Source of the DNA: Microvelia longipes | Lineage: Eukaryota; Arthropoda; Insecta; Hemiptera; Veliidae | Length of the DNA: 64,000 nucleotides | Direction: 5' to 3' | Assembly: GCA_018340805.1 (NCBI GenBank) | Contig: JACMZG010001908.1 | Span: 35,490,506 to 35,554,505 of the forward strand | In this document: piece after piece, positions 32,096-42,984 of the stretch | How positions within the stretch are numbered: the stretch's first letter is position 1 | Layout of the letters: each line of letters starts with the position of its first letter | Position numbers and translations under genes: made by a program | The notes under the pieces: model-generated | The model's database searches: none | Told to the model about the DNA's origin: nothing | Seen by the model: the letters and a program-made list of their open reading frames with translations, nothing else

Positions 32096-33520
32096 TTACT
32101 CGACTGTGTGCGTCCAGTATTTTCTTTGTAACTTTAAAACGATCTCTTCTTTGCTCTTATCTAACTCAGCTGGAGCTGCATACTGTAAGTCTAAAGGAAA
32201 TCTAATCTCCCGACCAAAAAGCAAGTAATGCGGACTGAACCGAGTGGCTTCATGGCAACTAGATCTATAAGCTAACATCACCAATGGTAAAAACAGGTCC
32301 CATTCCCCCTGTTTGTCATTTACATATTGACTCAACATGGCCAAAAGAGTGCGATTAAATCGTTCAACCTGTCCATTTGATTGGGGGTGGTATGGTGTTG
32401 ACCTTGTTTTTCTTATGCCTAGAAGAGAACAGAGTTCATGGAAGAGAGCTGATTCGAATTGTCGCCCCTGGTCTGTATGAATTTCTTTAGGAGCCCCAAA
32501 CCTACTTATGAATTCAGTTAGAAGAACCCCAGCCACGGATTTTGCTTCTATATTTTTTAAAGGGTAGGCTTCAACCCACTTTGAGAATACATCTGTGACT
32601 ACTAGGATATATCGATTATCGCGTTCAGTTTTTGGTAAAGGCCCTAGAAGATCTACTTGTACTATTTGGAAAGGTTCTCCTACCGGTACTGACCCTAAAG
32701 GTGCTTTCCTTTTTCCTACAGGCATTTTCCTTTCCTGACAACCGATGCAAGCTCTGCACATCATTAGCACATCTTTGCTCATTCCGGGCCAATAAAATCG
32801 ATCCCTATACTTAGCTAGTGTCTTATAATACCCTAAATGTCCACCCATAGGTAATTCATGAAGTTCTCTCCAAACCTTATCCCGAAGAACTAATGGCAAG
32901 ATGGCTTGTAATGTCGAAGCTTTTGTCTCATCTCCCTCCCATCGGCGGTAAACTACATTGTTTATTAACGTCAGGTTATCCCATTGGCTCCACAGTGTAC
33001 ACACCTCAGGGCCAAATGCTTTCACACTATCAAATGATGGTCGGGTACCAACACTGAACCATTCCAAAACATGCTTTAAACTATGATCTGACTTTTGGGC
33101 ATCCTCAAGTGAAATATCACCATATGCTCCAATTTCTATAGCACTAACTGGTCTACTCTGACGTGAAAGTCCGTCTGCATTGCCGTGGTTTTTCCCTGAC
33201 CTATATTCAACCGTGAAATCATAATCACTCAAAAGCTCAAGCCATCTGGCCACCTGACCCTCAGGTTCTTTAAAATTTTTGAGCCATTTTAAAGCGTTGT
33301 GGTCAGTCCGTACGATAAAATGAGACCCTAATAAATAATGTCTAAAATGTCTAATTCCAGTTACTAAAGCTAGCATTTCCTTTTTAGTTACACTATTCTT
33401 TTCTGATTTACTCATGGTTCGACTCATAAAAGATATTGCTCGTTCTTTTCCTTCCTGAACCTGACTCAACACAGCACCTATACCAACACAACTCGCATCT
33501 GTATCTAATATGAAGGGAAG
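32096..33520 (-). pseudogene. Gypsy RNase H and integrase
   Basis: The RNase H part has KKEMLALV (E32), VRTDHNALKW (D57) and GNADGLSR (D100); the first catalytic block (DTDAS) lies just upstream in another frame. The integrase zinc finger has H205, H212, C242 and C245. The catalytic triad is D274 (VQVDLLG), D334 (IHTDQGRQF) and E370 (GQVERFNR), with 35 residues between the last two as in D,D35E enzymes. Residue numbers count from the first M at 33472. All key residues are present. The frame is broken at both ends: a frameshift near 33510-33520 and a TAA at 32093-32095. Confidence 0.9.
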
Positions 33521-34075
33521 TTTGGATTAGGAAATGCTAAAACAGGAGCAGAATTTAAACTCTTTTTAAGATTAGAAAACGCTATATCGCATTCTCGCGT
33601 CCACACGAATTTCTCACCTTTTTGCAGTAATTTATTCAACGGAGCAGCGATATTAGAGAAATCATGGATAAACCGTCTGTAATAAGAAGTGGTTCCCAAA
33701 AATGACCTTACGTCATCTACAGACTTAGGAGTAGGCCACTTTCCTATAGCCTTATTTTTCTCAGGATCAGTAGCTACTCCCGTTTTAGATACAACATGAC
33801 CTAGGAATTTTGCTTCCTGTTGAAATAAAGTACATTTTTTTGGTTTGAGTTTTAACCCTGCCTCTCTTAAACAGCTAAAAACCATTCTTAACCTATCTAA
33901 ATGTTCCTCAAAAGTACGACTAAAAATTATGACATCATCTAAGTAGACCATACATATTCTCCAATTAAGCCCTTTTAGAACGAGGTTCATTAATCTTTGA
34001 AAGGTCGCAGGAGCGTTACATAATCCAAAAGGAAGTACGTTAAATTCGTAAAGCACCCCCATAGAGAAAGCTGTC
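33505..34075 (-). pseudogene. Gypsy reverse transcriptase, palm and connection
   Basis: LPFGLCNAPATFQRLM (residues 10-25 of this open segment) and the catalytic YLDD (40-43, VYLDDVIIF) are present. KPKKCTLF and FLGHVVSKTGV follow, then the connection FLGTTSYYRRFI. A one-base deletion near 34070 separates it from the first half of RT. The end at 33505 runs out of frame just before RNase H. Confidence 0.9.
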
Positions 34076-34530
34076 TTCTCTCTATCTTAGCATTCATCTC
34101 AACCTGCCAGTAACCGGAGGTTAGATCTAAGGTAGAAAAATACTGACATTCAACTAAACAATCAAGCATTTCATCTATCCTAGGTAACAGATAAGCATCT
34201 TTTTTGGTTATATCGTTTAATTTGCGATAGTCGATACAGAACCTTTGCGTACCATCTTTTTTCGTGACCAGAACTACAGGTGAGCACCATGGGGAAGATG
34301 ATTCTTGAATAACGTCTTTTTTTAACATGTCCTGCAGAATTTTTTCTGCCTCAGGACGTTTATGCAAAGGTACCCGTCTAGGTGCTTGTCTAAGTGGGGT
34401 TGCCTCACCTGTATCTATAGAGTGATAAATTTTGTTCGTACGCCCTATATCGTTAGCATTTTTAGAAAAAATATCAGAAAAATCAACTAATAATTTGTGA
34501 ACTAATTCCTTTGGTTTATGTTCAGATTTG
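33990..34530 (-). pseudogene. Gypsy reverse transcriptase, fingers
   Basis: Upstream of the first M, SIDTGEATPLRQAPRRVP (about 34365-34420) is the usual run-in to RT. Then SPWCSPVVLVTKKDGTQRFC, IDYRKLND and FSTLDLTSGYWQVEM, with the first catalytic aspartate in STLDL. The frame is lost after MNAKIE by a single missing base. Stops near 34515-34570 separate it from the protease side. Confidence 0.88.
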
Positions 34531-34574
34531 TGTCATCTAATGGAAAAGATGTCAGCAATCTTTAGTTGAACTGC

Positions 34575-34820
34575 TTACATTTGTAACGGACGAAATTTGT
34601 GCCACCCAGACTCAAATGTGCCTATAACTACACCTTTCCTTACATGAACCGGCCTTCCAGAAATATTTAATAGCCTAACTGGAATTAGTCCATTTTGACG
34701 TTTTACTAATGTTTTTGCTAACAATAACCCATACTTATTATTGAAATTTTTAGTTGGTTCTATAATTCCCTCCTCCCTCTCCAGACCAGGGAGCGACAGC
34801 TTTGACAATAACTTCCTCAT
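34575..34820 (-). pseudogene. Gypsy protease-RT linker
   Basis: LEREEGIIEPTKNFNNKYGL and VKRQNGLIPVRLLNIS belong to the segment after the protease in this lineage. It is shifted by one frame from the protease near 34770 and closed by TAA before the RT run-in. Confidence 0.7.
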
Positions 34821-35290
34821 CTACCCTTAAGGCGAGATCATGAGCTAAAGTTACTTGAGAGCATATATTACTAACCTGGGCTACAAAAGGTGTAACAATG
34901 TTATTGAGAATAAGTGCATTTTCTTTGAAAGATATTTCCCCCTTATTCTGTTTAAGGAAATCACATCCAAGGATACAATCCTGTTGGACGTTTCCAACAT
35001 AAAATGTTTGGTATAACTGTACCTGATTGATGATAATAGGAAGTTCAATTTTACCTAGTAACTTTAGGGTTTCACCATTGACATTGGATGCTCTCGTCTC
35101 TGTGCAAGTTAAAAAATTATTATTTTTTAACTTATCCCACAGGGAGTATCCAATCAGAGAAATCATTGCTCCGGAGTCAATAAGGATTTTGCAATTTATT
35201 CCTCCCACAGTGCCTACAGTGTAAGAACCATTACTAGCATTATGAGCATTTTCTTCAAAAAGTTTTGTTTTGGCCGACCTATATTCTGAT
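34750..35290 (-). pseudogene. Gypsy aspartic protease
   Basis: ILIDSGAMISLIG contains the catalytic D of the D-S-G motif. CILGCDFL is the second conserved ILG block, and the expected spacing of about 65 residues is kept. The frame stays open upstream past a GTG at 35208, through SEYRSAKTKLFEEN, and overlaps the end of gag in the -1 frame. Pol was therefore probably expressed by -1 frameshifting. The 3' end is shifted (the residues WSGEGGGNYRTN are out of frame). Confidence 0.85.
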
Positions 35291-35291
35291 T

Positions 35292-36095
35292 TTAGTCGAA
35301 ATTGGTCGGCCTGGACCCGTTTCCCGTCTTTTTAGTAAGAGGACAATTTAATTTTATATGCGACTTATCTCCGCAAGACCAGCACCCACTAGTCTTCACA
35401 CTCTGATATAGTCTATTAGGAATTGCTCTAAAGTTGTTAGGTCTAACATGTAAATTACTGAGGGAATTAACTACTTTTTCTAATACTAGCGTATTTTGTT
35501 TAATTAATTCTACCATTGGATCATTAACAGAATTAGTTGCCACAGCACTAACTACGTTTTTACTAGAACTGTGTAATTGATCCTGCATTAAGTTTACTTC
35601 TTGTTCCATAGCTATTTGAACAACATCGTTAAGAGATTTAGGACATGCTTGTCTGACTAAAGTACACAGCTTGCCTTGGCCAAGTGCTCGTATAAAATTT
35701 TCGAGAGCTAACTCATCTTGAGTACTACTATCAGCTTTAGGGTAAGCCAGTTTGGTAGTCTGAATAATATCTCGCTTTAAGTCATCAATAGACTCATTGT
35801 TTAATCGCATACGAGTTCTTAATCTGGATTTATGAATGCCTATCTCGGCTGTAGGTTCAAATAATTTTTTTAATTTATTAACTGTTGGTGTAAATTCAAG
35901 ACAACAACTATCACTTTCTAAACTATCAAGATAATCAGCTGCTTTACCTTCTAAACTAAGAGATAAAAATTTTAATTTGTCTACCTCATTCCAGTTGTTA
36001 ATAGTTGCAACTTTAGCAAAATGACGATACCATTGTATCCACGTTTCTTTTGCACTACCGTCAAAACTCCTGGGTAAAATAAGTTTTTTCTCCAT
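35292..36095 (-). CDS. Gypsy Gag protein
   Basis: An intact 267-codon frame from ATG at 36095, 55 bases after the 5' LTR. The N-terminal two thirds is the capsid-like part, with PRSFDGSAKETWIQWYRHF and LEGKAADYLDSL as in Ty3/Gypsy Gag proteins. A retroviral-type zinc knuckle CWSCGDKSHIKLNC (C-x2-C-x4-H-x4-C, residues 238-251) near the C-terminus would bind RNA during particle assembly. It ends NFD-stop, with the protease frame already open in the -1 frame. This is the only undamaged frame of the element. Confidence 0.88.
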   Translation of the reverse strand: MEKKLILPRSFDGSAKETWIQWYRHFAKVATINNWNEVDKLKFLSLSLEGKAADYLDSLESDSCCLEFTPTVNKLKKLFEPTAEIGIHKSRLRTRMRLNNESIDDLKRDIIQTTKLAYPKADSSTQDELALENFIRALGQGKLCTLVRQACPKSLNDVVQIAMEQEVNLMQDQLHSSSKNVVSAVATNSVNDPMVELIKQNTLVLEKVVNSLSNLHVRPNNFRAIPNRLYQSVKTSGCWSCGDKSHIKLNCPLTKKTGNGSRPTNFD

Positions 36096-36149
36096 TTCTC
36101 TTTCTTTTCTTTTTTTTTTTACTTTCTGTTTCTACACCGCTGTCACCAC

Positions 36150-36288
36150 TGTAACAACTCGTATTTCGAACTATAAGATCTATATTTGCTAACACAAAAT
36201 CAGAATTAATACTAATCAAAATTGTCAAAGATATTTTTAAATTCAAATCTAAATGTCATAACGATGTCATTTATAAAACATCGTTACA
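36150..36288 (-). repeat. 5' LTR of the Gypsy element
   Basis: 139 bp, identical to the other LTR except for one extra A in 'ttataaaaca'. It would hold the promoter of the element. Confidence 0.95.
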
Positions 36289-36292
36289 ATAT

Positions 36293-36555
36293 TTTGTAAA
36301 ACTCGGTAGTATTAAATGATATACAAATACAATTATCTAATAGCAAAACATGCATGTAATGCAGGTTAAGCAGTAAAATGAAAAATCAGGGCGTATAATA
36401 AATAGTTAATAATCAATATAATTCTGCGAGAGACACCTAGGTAATGTGATCTAGGTGTCACCTGAACTCACTCTGACCTTCAATTAATTTCCGAAGAATG
36501 TTATGTGAACCAGAGACGAGCGGTGCTCTCTTACCGCCATTGAACAAAGCATGTT
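36293..36555. mobile_element. Foldback element, right arm remainder and adjoining copy
   Basis: 36293-36330 (TTTGTAAAACTCGG, TATTAAATGATATAC) completes the arm cut by Gypsy. 36405-36460 has AATCAATATAATTCTGCGAG and ACACCTAGG, another arm. 36463-36545 repeats the block CCTGAACTCACTCTGACC to GGTGCTCTCTTACCGCCAT seen at 30766-30847. Confidence 0.75.
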
Positions 36556-37424
36556 TCAAACTCTTTTTAAACGCACTATAGTAGTGCCAAGTATCTACTT
36601 GTTCACCAATACATCTATATCTCAAATTTATTTTCCTACTTTGCATACATAAAATATGTATACTTGTTTCATAATAAAAGAAAATAGATAAACTCACCGA
36701 GCAACATAAAACACGTTTATGTATAAGGGCTTTTGTTTAAAGACATAAAATATTTACGGTATTCTCTAGGAAATCTACTTTGCTCTATTTTAATAAACCT
36801 TTATAACTATAAAACAAGGTATAAACCTAGTTTCAGCTTTGCCTTCCATCTAGTTTAGCGATGTATTCGAGTTGTAGTGACTTTGAGTTGTATTTAACTG
36901 GAATAATCTACTTCGGTCTTGATGCTTAAATGGTTCTTAGATATGACAAATAAACTAGTATTTGAGATGGTTGTTTGATTATTTTTAACGGCTTAGCATT
37001 AGAAAATGTATGCTTGTATTAAAAGTTGTATGTAATGCGTGTTTGTAATTTCTTAAAAATACATTGGTATAAAATATATAAAATAGGTATAGATATACTT
37101 ATGGAGACTTCAATTTTAATTATATATCTCGTATACTGTCTGCCGGTTATCGTATACTGTCCAATTCTTCACTTCCTGCGCGTTAGTGCATATTAGTATC
37201 TTTATACGTATGAGTTATATCTTCGCGAGACCTCCTTTTCCGTCATGTTCATTGCCTTATATTGGTACTGTTTCGAAAAAGCTGCAGGGATAATAAATCT
37301 AAAGGCTTTAACATCGTATATAGCAGTGTAGAATCTTTACGTTATACTTAATCGCGTTACAAAGATGAACTAGAGATAAAAGATCGTAGTTAAGTGTATT
37401 TACTTAAATGCAGACAATGCAATG

Positions 37425-37425
<1 letters not shown>
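36556..37425. other. Unassigned AT-rich sequence
   Basis: No gene recognised. Confidence 0.4.
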
Positions 37426-37514
<89 letters not shown>

Positions 37515-37515
37515 A
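37426..37515. repeat. (AT)n microsatellite
   Basis: AT dinucleotides with TT phase breaks. Confidence 0.95.
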
Positions 37516-37749
37516 TCTTTTTAGGTAGTCATGTATACAGATTACAGGTAATTTTTTACAGGTATACAGATTTTGTTTTGGTTCACAGTAGTACCTGAAA
37601 TCTTGTTTCTGGTTAGATTTATAGATAATTTTTTTCTGTCGACACTCCCTAAGTCTAAATTTTCTTTGTTTGTTTCGTTATTTTTTTAAAACATTAATAA
37701 AATTGATTGGATATTTCATATGGAATTATTTTTTTAAATATAAACAACT

Positions 37750-38315
37750 GGGTACGGGATTCCTCAAAACTATTCTTCATTCTATTGGGTTCGCTACGCT
37801 CATCTCCCTACTTCGGACTCGCTTTGCTAGTCTTAAAATAGTAAATACATCCGTTTTATTCCAGCGTTTACCGGTTCAGGCACTAAGGTTCGCTCGTATT
37901 GGAGCGAAACTTAGTGTACTTATATATTACGTAAAGGTATACATTTGTACTGAATTTCTATTTCTGGATTATTTTCTGATTTTAAAAAGCATAGTAATGC
38001 TGATAATGAGATGAAACTTGCTGCGGCTGCATGCATGCTAAATCTCAAATTGATCACAACAATTCATAATCAACTTTGATTATGAATTTTCGAAATCTTT
38101 GCTGTGTCATTATTGCGGGTTAATGTCGTCATTGATTGAATTTTTTAAAAAGTTTCATTTCTCTAGCATAAACACACAGGGAGCTACGATGGTAATAGAT
38201 ACGCACACACATATAGACAGACTTTTGTGAAAACCACTCAGGAGGCCTTAAAACACCTGAAACGGATGATTGCGGTGACATCCTTGGTTTCACAATACTT
38301 TTTCTTTATGTAAAC
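37750..38315 (-). repeat. Rep-A copy, 5S-like part damaged
   Basis: Starts GGGTACGGGATTCCTC. It has hairpin sites GGGTTCGCTACGCTCATC (37784) and GGACTCGCTTTGCTAGTC (37816), then a short 5S remnant (CCAGCGTTTACCGGTTCAGG). Its middle carries an extra inverted pair TTCATAATCAA / TTGATTATGAA (38069-38090), and the start side ends GGTTTCACAATACTTTTTC. Confidence 0.75.
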
Positions 38316-39164
38316 TTAATTTACGACTCAAGTTGTTGGTACATTAATGTAATCTTGTGTATATCTAAATAACTATTCAATTCCACACCTAATATTTATA
38401 ATTAATCATTTGATTCATTCTTATTATTGTTTGAACGAAATGTTGATTATAATCATCTCGTGCTCGATGCATTTGATATATTTATTGTTTTTAACATCCT
38501 TCTATTAATGTGTATATTGTTAAATATTGTGAAGGCGTAAATAAAAAAAATCGAAGAAGAATAAGAAGGCGAATGCATGATCCACGATCTTCGCCATTAA
38601 TTAGATCTAAAAACCTTCAAGCTTATAAGGGTCCTCTGGAAGTACAATACAGATTTTTTTATACCAGAGGCGTTTCTATGTGATTCATTAAACTTCAGTG
38701 GCGTGGGTTTATACCTCTGACATTGCCATCTGCTTTATTAAGACACTCTTTTTGAATTATATTTTTATAATTAATAAAAGTTCGATTAAATTGGAGTTTT
38801 AATGAAACGTTAATGACATTCTGTGATCAGTTTGTTAGTTTCGGTGTAAAAAAGTCCCTCTACTTAAAAATCTTTTTAATTTATACAAAATTTCTTATTC
38901 CTCGTTATTTCTTGATTAATATTTCTTTTTACACCTGAAATATTTATTTTCTCTATTAATTATAATTATATAAAATTTTGATTATCCTGAACATTTTTTA
39001 CGCTAATGAATAATTTTTCTGTGATAATTATTTATGTTCTTTTTTTAATATGTAAGTAGTTTCCAAAACTTCACCGTACCGATCCCCACTAATTGGTTAG
39101 ATCAGTGATTCTACACCTTGGGTTGCGACCCAAGATTGGACCGTAGACAATTTTTGTTGAGTTA
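38316..39164. other. Unassigned AT-rich sequence
   Basis: No gene or repeat recognised. Confidence 0.4.
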
Positions 39165-39714
39165 CAAAAAACTCCGCAACCGGGATGAAACCGAAATTAT
39201 CTGTTCAGGTGTTTTAAATGCCTCTTGAGTGGTTTTCTCAAATTTTTCCGTTTGATTTGTGTGTGTGTCTGTTATCATCGTAGCTCCTAGTGTATTCATG
39301 CTAGACAGTTAATAAATAAATAAATGCCCGTTTTAGGGCCTTTCGGCCCATCAGGGTATTCACCCTGCGGGATCCACCTCAGGTGGGTAGCATGTACTAC
39401 ACTCTAAGAATTAATTTAAAGTTGGCGAAATCTTTTTAATACAATACTATTCATAAAATCTTAGAGCATAGCCCGGGTTGCGAACCCCGGACCTCCGGTG
39501 CCGAAATGGAACGCCTTTATGATCACGGCCACGGAGGCAGATAGACAGTTAATACTTAGCCAAAAATACTTAGCACAGTCTACCTCTGTAGTTGTGCTAT
39601 TCGGATATTTTTATAAGACGTAATTAACCTGCTAGTAATGACTCAGCGAAAATTTCAAAAATCATAAAACTCGGAATAATGATGGCATCGGATTAAGATT
39701 TAGCACGCATGTGG

Positions 39715-39783
<69 letters not shown>

Positions 39784-40178
39784 AGACTAAGATATGAGCC
39801 GTTTCATCTTATTTTCAGCATTAGTTTAATTTGTATTAAACTTGTGTACGATTTTTAAAAAAATTGTCAGAAATTGGGAAACAATCTAATTGAGTTGGAA
39901 CTTGTTACCTTTACTTAATAAATTAATCCACTAAGTTTCGTTTCAATACGACAATTATATCCATGATTTTTGTTAGAGCATAAAAGTTAAGCAGCATTGA
40001 GCGTGATCAGTATGGGTGACCACTGAAAATGACACGGATCCATTTACTCTCTGAGGACGAGTGAAGTAAGTCCAAAGACATTTTGCAGGATAAATTTGGC
40101 GAATTGTATAGGGAGGATGAGCGTAGCGAATCCGATGTGATGAGGCAAAGTTCCGAGGTACCCCGTACCCGATTTTTA
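39165..40178 (+). repeat. Rep-A copy with nested SINE and microsatellite
   Basis: Complete in order: AAAACTCCGCAACCGGGATG, GCTCCTAGTGTATTCATGC, SINE (39315-39541), GTTGTGCTATTCGG, an (AT)n tract (39715-39783) within the 'gcatgtggatta' region, the 5S-like part (39980-40032: AAGTTAAGCAGCATTGAGCG, GATCAGTATGGGTGACCACT), hairpins GGACGAGTGAAGTAAGTCC and GGATGAGCGTAGCGAATCC, and the end CCCCGTACCCGATTTTT. Confidence 0.88.
39315..39541 (-). mobile_element. tRNA-derived SINE, copy 2, with 13-bp target duplication
   Basis: TAGACAGTTAATA stands at 39302-39314 and again at 39542-39554, which marks a target-primed insertion into Rep-A. On the minus strand the A box region is GGCCGTGATCATAAAGG and the B box is GGGGTTCGCAACCC, better kept than in copy 1. 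The tail is AAACGGGCATTTATTTATTT, so the A-rich end lies on the left. Confidence 0.9.
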
Positions 40179-40660
40179 AAAAGAGAAACAAATAACCGTG
40201 TTTGGATGTTCTAAAAACAAACAACTTGTCACATTCTTTCCTTATGCAAAAAATGTGTATTTCAAACATAACTGAACACTTTTTTTTCCTCGTCCGCCAT
40301 TTAGATTCGCTTCATCCCGTAGCCAGGAAAATTTTGTGGGAGATGTTTAACATAGTGTTTCTCACAACTTTAAGGGGCTTGCGCTGAAAACTGCTTCTTC
40401 AGAGAAGAGGGAAAACTACCCTCCCTAGCTATGGTGGCATAATGCCACGATGTAAGCAAATTTAATTTAAAATTCAATTTGCATGTAGACTTAATAAGAC
40501 CAGCCAATGTGACAATTTATTTTGTTAACAAAAATGATCTCTTTATTAGCATTCGAATTTTCATTAAATGGTATGAATATGTTTTTTTTTTTTATAATAT
40601 TAAAATCAAAAATCTTCCAATTAATTTTCTTTAATTAACAGTATACAAGGTTTTGTTTTG
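40179..40660. other. Unassigned AT-rich sequence
   Basis: No gene recognised. GCTATGGTGGCATAATGCCACG (40429-40450) is a small hairpin. Confidence 0.35.
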
Positions 40661-40664
40661 TCTA

Positions 40665-40838
40665 AAGGTGAGTATATCTAACTTTTTTGTTGGATCACAA
40701 ATTTAAGTAGCATCGAGTGAGATTGTTACCTGGATGGGTGTTCGCTAGGAATAAAAGAGATTTTTACTGTTTTAGGACGAGCCAAAACGTACTGCAATAA
40801 GTCTTATGTGTTCCGAGGAGTCCCGTTCCCCATTTTTT
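40665..40838 (+). repeat. Rep-A 3' module alone (5S-like SINE unit)
   Basis: Begins GAGTATATCTAAC just before GTTGGATCACAAATTTAAGT and CCTGGATGGGTGTTCGCTAG. It ends TCCCGTTCCCCATTTTTT, without the upstream 500 bp of Rep-A. This is one of two copies suggesting the 5S-headed part can exist by itself. Confidence 0.65.
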
Positions 40839-41489
40839 AATTATTACTGACTGTACACATATCATATTGTATTTGCTATGCATAAACTAAAGAAGAATTA
40901 TAATAGGAAACAGATGTGATATAAATCCTTTCAATCCAACTCGTATAAAAGGTAAAAAGAATACTTTACGATGTAGACGTGCTTTATCTTGGAGTCCTTT
41001 ACACTCCAACTCAGGTTTAGTTAGTAGCTGTTAATGAGACCTCGGTACATGGACCTCGGTGTCATGCGGGTTTAACACAATAAAGACGAGAGAATAAAAA
41101 ATTCTTTACCTCTGATATATAAACGTACAATGCTTCCCGTTGGTTTGTTTGGAGCTAATTATTTGATAAATTGTTTTTAGCGATTTTTTTTACTGAGTAT
41201 CAAGCGTGTTTTCTTTATGTCTTTCTTTCTTAACAATAACACTGTTCTACCTTACCTACAACTCTTATTGTTTCCCATCATTCCTCATACTAAAATACGT
41301 TATCGTAATAAACGCAACAGTCATTTTTTGTTATTTTTACAAAAAGGGTCCTTTACAATAATTCATTTTGACTCATACCCAATCAATTAAATTGATAAAT
41401 GGCACTTAACATTGCTACCCCCTAACATTGATACCCTAATGCCACAATTAGTTCACAATTCTGTGGCATCCACCGGCGTAAATTAAAAA
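40839..41489. other. Unassigned AT-rich sequence
   Basis: Short direct repeat 'gacctcggt' (41039-41060). No gene recognised. Confidence 0.35.
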
Positions 41490-41750
41490 CAATCAGGTAC
41501 GGGGTACCTCGGAACTTTTCCTAATCACATCGGATTCGCTACACTCATCCTCCCTACTCGCTTCGCTCGTCCTCAGAATATACAAGTCGTTAAATTTATT
41601 CTACAATACGTATTCGGACTCGCTTCGCTCGTTCTCCCATAGTAAATACATCCGTTTTATTCCCAGCGGTCACCCATCCAAGCACTGACTATACTCGCTG
41701 CTGCTTAACTTTTATGATCCAACAAAAATCATAGATATAGTTGTACTTAT
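41490..41750 (-). repeat. Rep-A 3' module alone, well preserved
   Basis: CAGGTACGGGGTACCTCGG, hairpins at 41532-41550 and 41616-41634 (GGACTCGCTTCGCTCGTTC), then the 5S-like CCCAGCGGTCACCCATCCAA and CTGCTGCTTAACTTTTATGA. It stops at AAAAATCATAGATATAG, about 45 bases beyond the A-box-like block, where a 5S-type transcript would begin. Confidence 0.75.
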
Positions 41751-41874
41751 TGTTTACCCTAGTTTAGGCCCTTTTGGATTTTCAGGGAATCGACTACCGG
41801 GTCTGTGCTTAAAAATTATAGTTTGCGCTGTATTTGAATTACAATCTATTTATAATGAAAATGAAGAACACATG

Positions 41875-41938
41875 TACGGGTTGCGAACCGTGGACGCTGG
41901 CGTTGGAAGCCAAGAAGCGTCCTAGGGGAACATAATTT
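41875..41938 (-). repeat. Possible decayed SINE head
   Basis: GGGTTGCGAACCGTGGAC and 'ggcgttggaagcc' resemble the B-box half of the tRNA-SINE (minus strand). No A box is recognisable. Confidence 0.3.
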
Positions 41939-42734
41939 AAGATCGCAAATTATTATTTATGAATTAAGGTTAATCTATTAATTAGTCGGTTATTAAAAAT
42001 TTTTATTAATGTAATTGAACCTAAAAGTAATCCCTGCATGTAACCCTAGTAGTTAATAAAGCTCAGTAGTTCACATTCCACAATTATCTCTGACTCATTT
42101 TTCGGAAGCACAAAGTACTCTTAAAATACTTAAATCTTTAAGCTTCTAAAAACTTTTAAAAAGCTTTAAAAGATTCTTTAGTAGAGCAGCTTAACTTAGA
42201 AATGAGTGTTAAGATGTATGATATAAAACTTATATGCCTTTCTTATTATATGTTATTGTTACAATAGACTCTAATTATTGTTATATTGGTCCTGTAAAAA
42301 TTAAGATAGTGGGCATTTAATCCTCCTTATTGAGGATATTATTAAAAATGTTTTATTTCCTATAAAGCTTTTATTAAGAATTATCAAAATAATAGGATTA
42401 AAACATTTTTGTTTAACTCAATATCACGTTTATATTATCCGGAGGTTGAGATTATTATAATATAAAACAAAATATCTTACTTACGCTTGACCTTTTAAAC
42501 ACTTAATTTTATTTTCTTAATTTTTTATATTTTATTTTTTCCTTCTTTTTGAAAGACATAAATATTGTTGCTGCAATTTTTTGCATCAGTTTGTGTATTT
42601 GAGTCCTCGTTTTCTTACTTTTTAATCCCAAACTATAAAATTGTTTTTGTCTTATTTAATTGTTGGTTTGTTCATTTGGTGGGGCTTTGTGTAAAAAATA
42701 TCAACCAAATATAAACACTATATGAAGATTTGTG
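41939..42734. other. Unassigned AT-rich sequence
   Basis: No gene recognised. Confidence 0.4.
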
Positions 42735-42917
42735 ATTTTTTAAAATGTTTATGGGGTCATTTTTGTGGGTTAATGGCGTCACACATATTATATAAACAAT
42801 AGGGTTCAGGACATTGACAAGGTTGATTTTTGTTCCAAGTTTCATTTTGATCCAAGAATGCGTTTGAAAGTTATTCGTGTCCCATAGAAACGTCTAGGAC
42901 ACAAAAATCTTGTGTAA
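42735..42917 (-). repeat. Rep-C copy 1
   Basis: GGTCATTTTTGTGGGTTAATG, GGGTTCAGGACATTGACAAG and CCCATAGAAACGTCTAGG, then directly an (AT)n tract. The same order in reverse is found at 50105-50360. Confidence 0.75.
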
Positions 42918-42984
42918 TTATATATATATATATATATAATAATATATTATATATATATATATATATAATATATATATATATATA
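42918..42984. repeat. (AT)n microsatellite
   Basis: Separates Rep-C from the SINE that follows. Confidence 0.95.

Larger units (their letters stand above)
31112..36288 (-). mobile_element. Ty3/Gypsy LTR retrotransposon
   Basis: The 5' LTR is 36150-36288 and the 3' LTR is 31112-31249, with the 4-bp target duplication ATAT at 31108-31111 and 36289-36292. Internal order on the minus strand is gag, protease, RT, RNase H, integrase, chromodomain-free GPY/F tail: the Ty3/Gypsy order with integrase last. After the 5' LTR comes GTGGTGACAGCGGTGTAG, which starts with a TGG as a tRNA primer site would (the tRNA is not identified). Before the 3' LTR is the purine-rich GCAGAGGAGCTG. The LTRs differ by one A, so the insertion is young, yet pol holds several frameshifts and stops. 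No envelope gene is visible. The 140-bp LTR is short for the group. Confidence 0.95.

Noticed and set aside
36061..36246. Frame upstream of gag
   Set aside because: It is mostly LTR sequence read through; the zinc knuckle and capsid part are all in the frame beginning at 36095.
41490..41750. Genuine 5S rRNA gene
   Set aside because: Only the internal control region resembles 5S; the 5' and 3' arms of the rRNA are absent and it is followed by the Rep-A hairpins.
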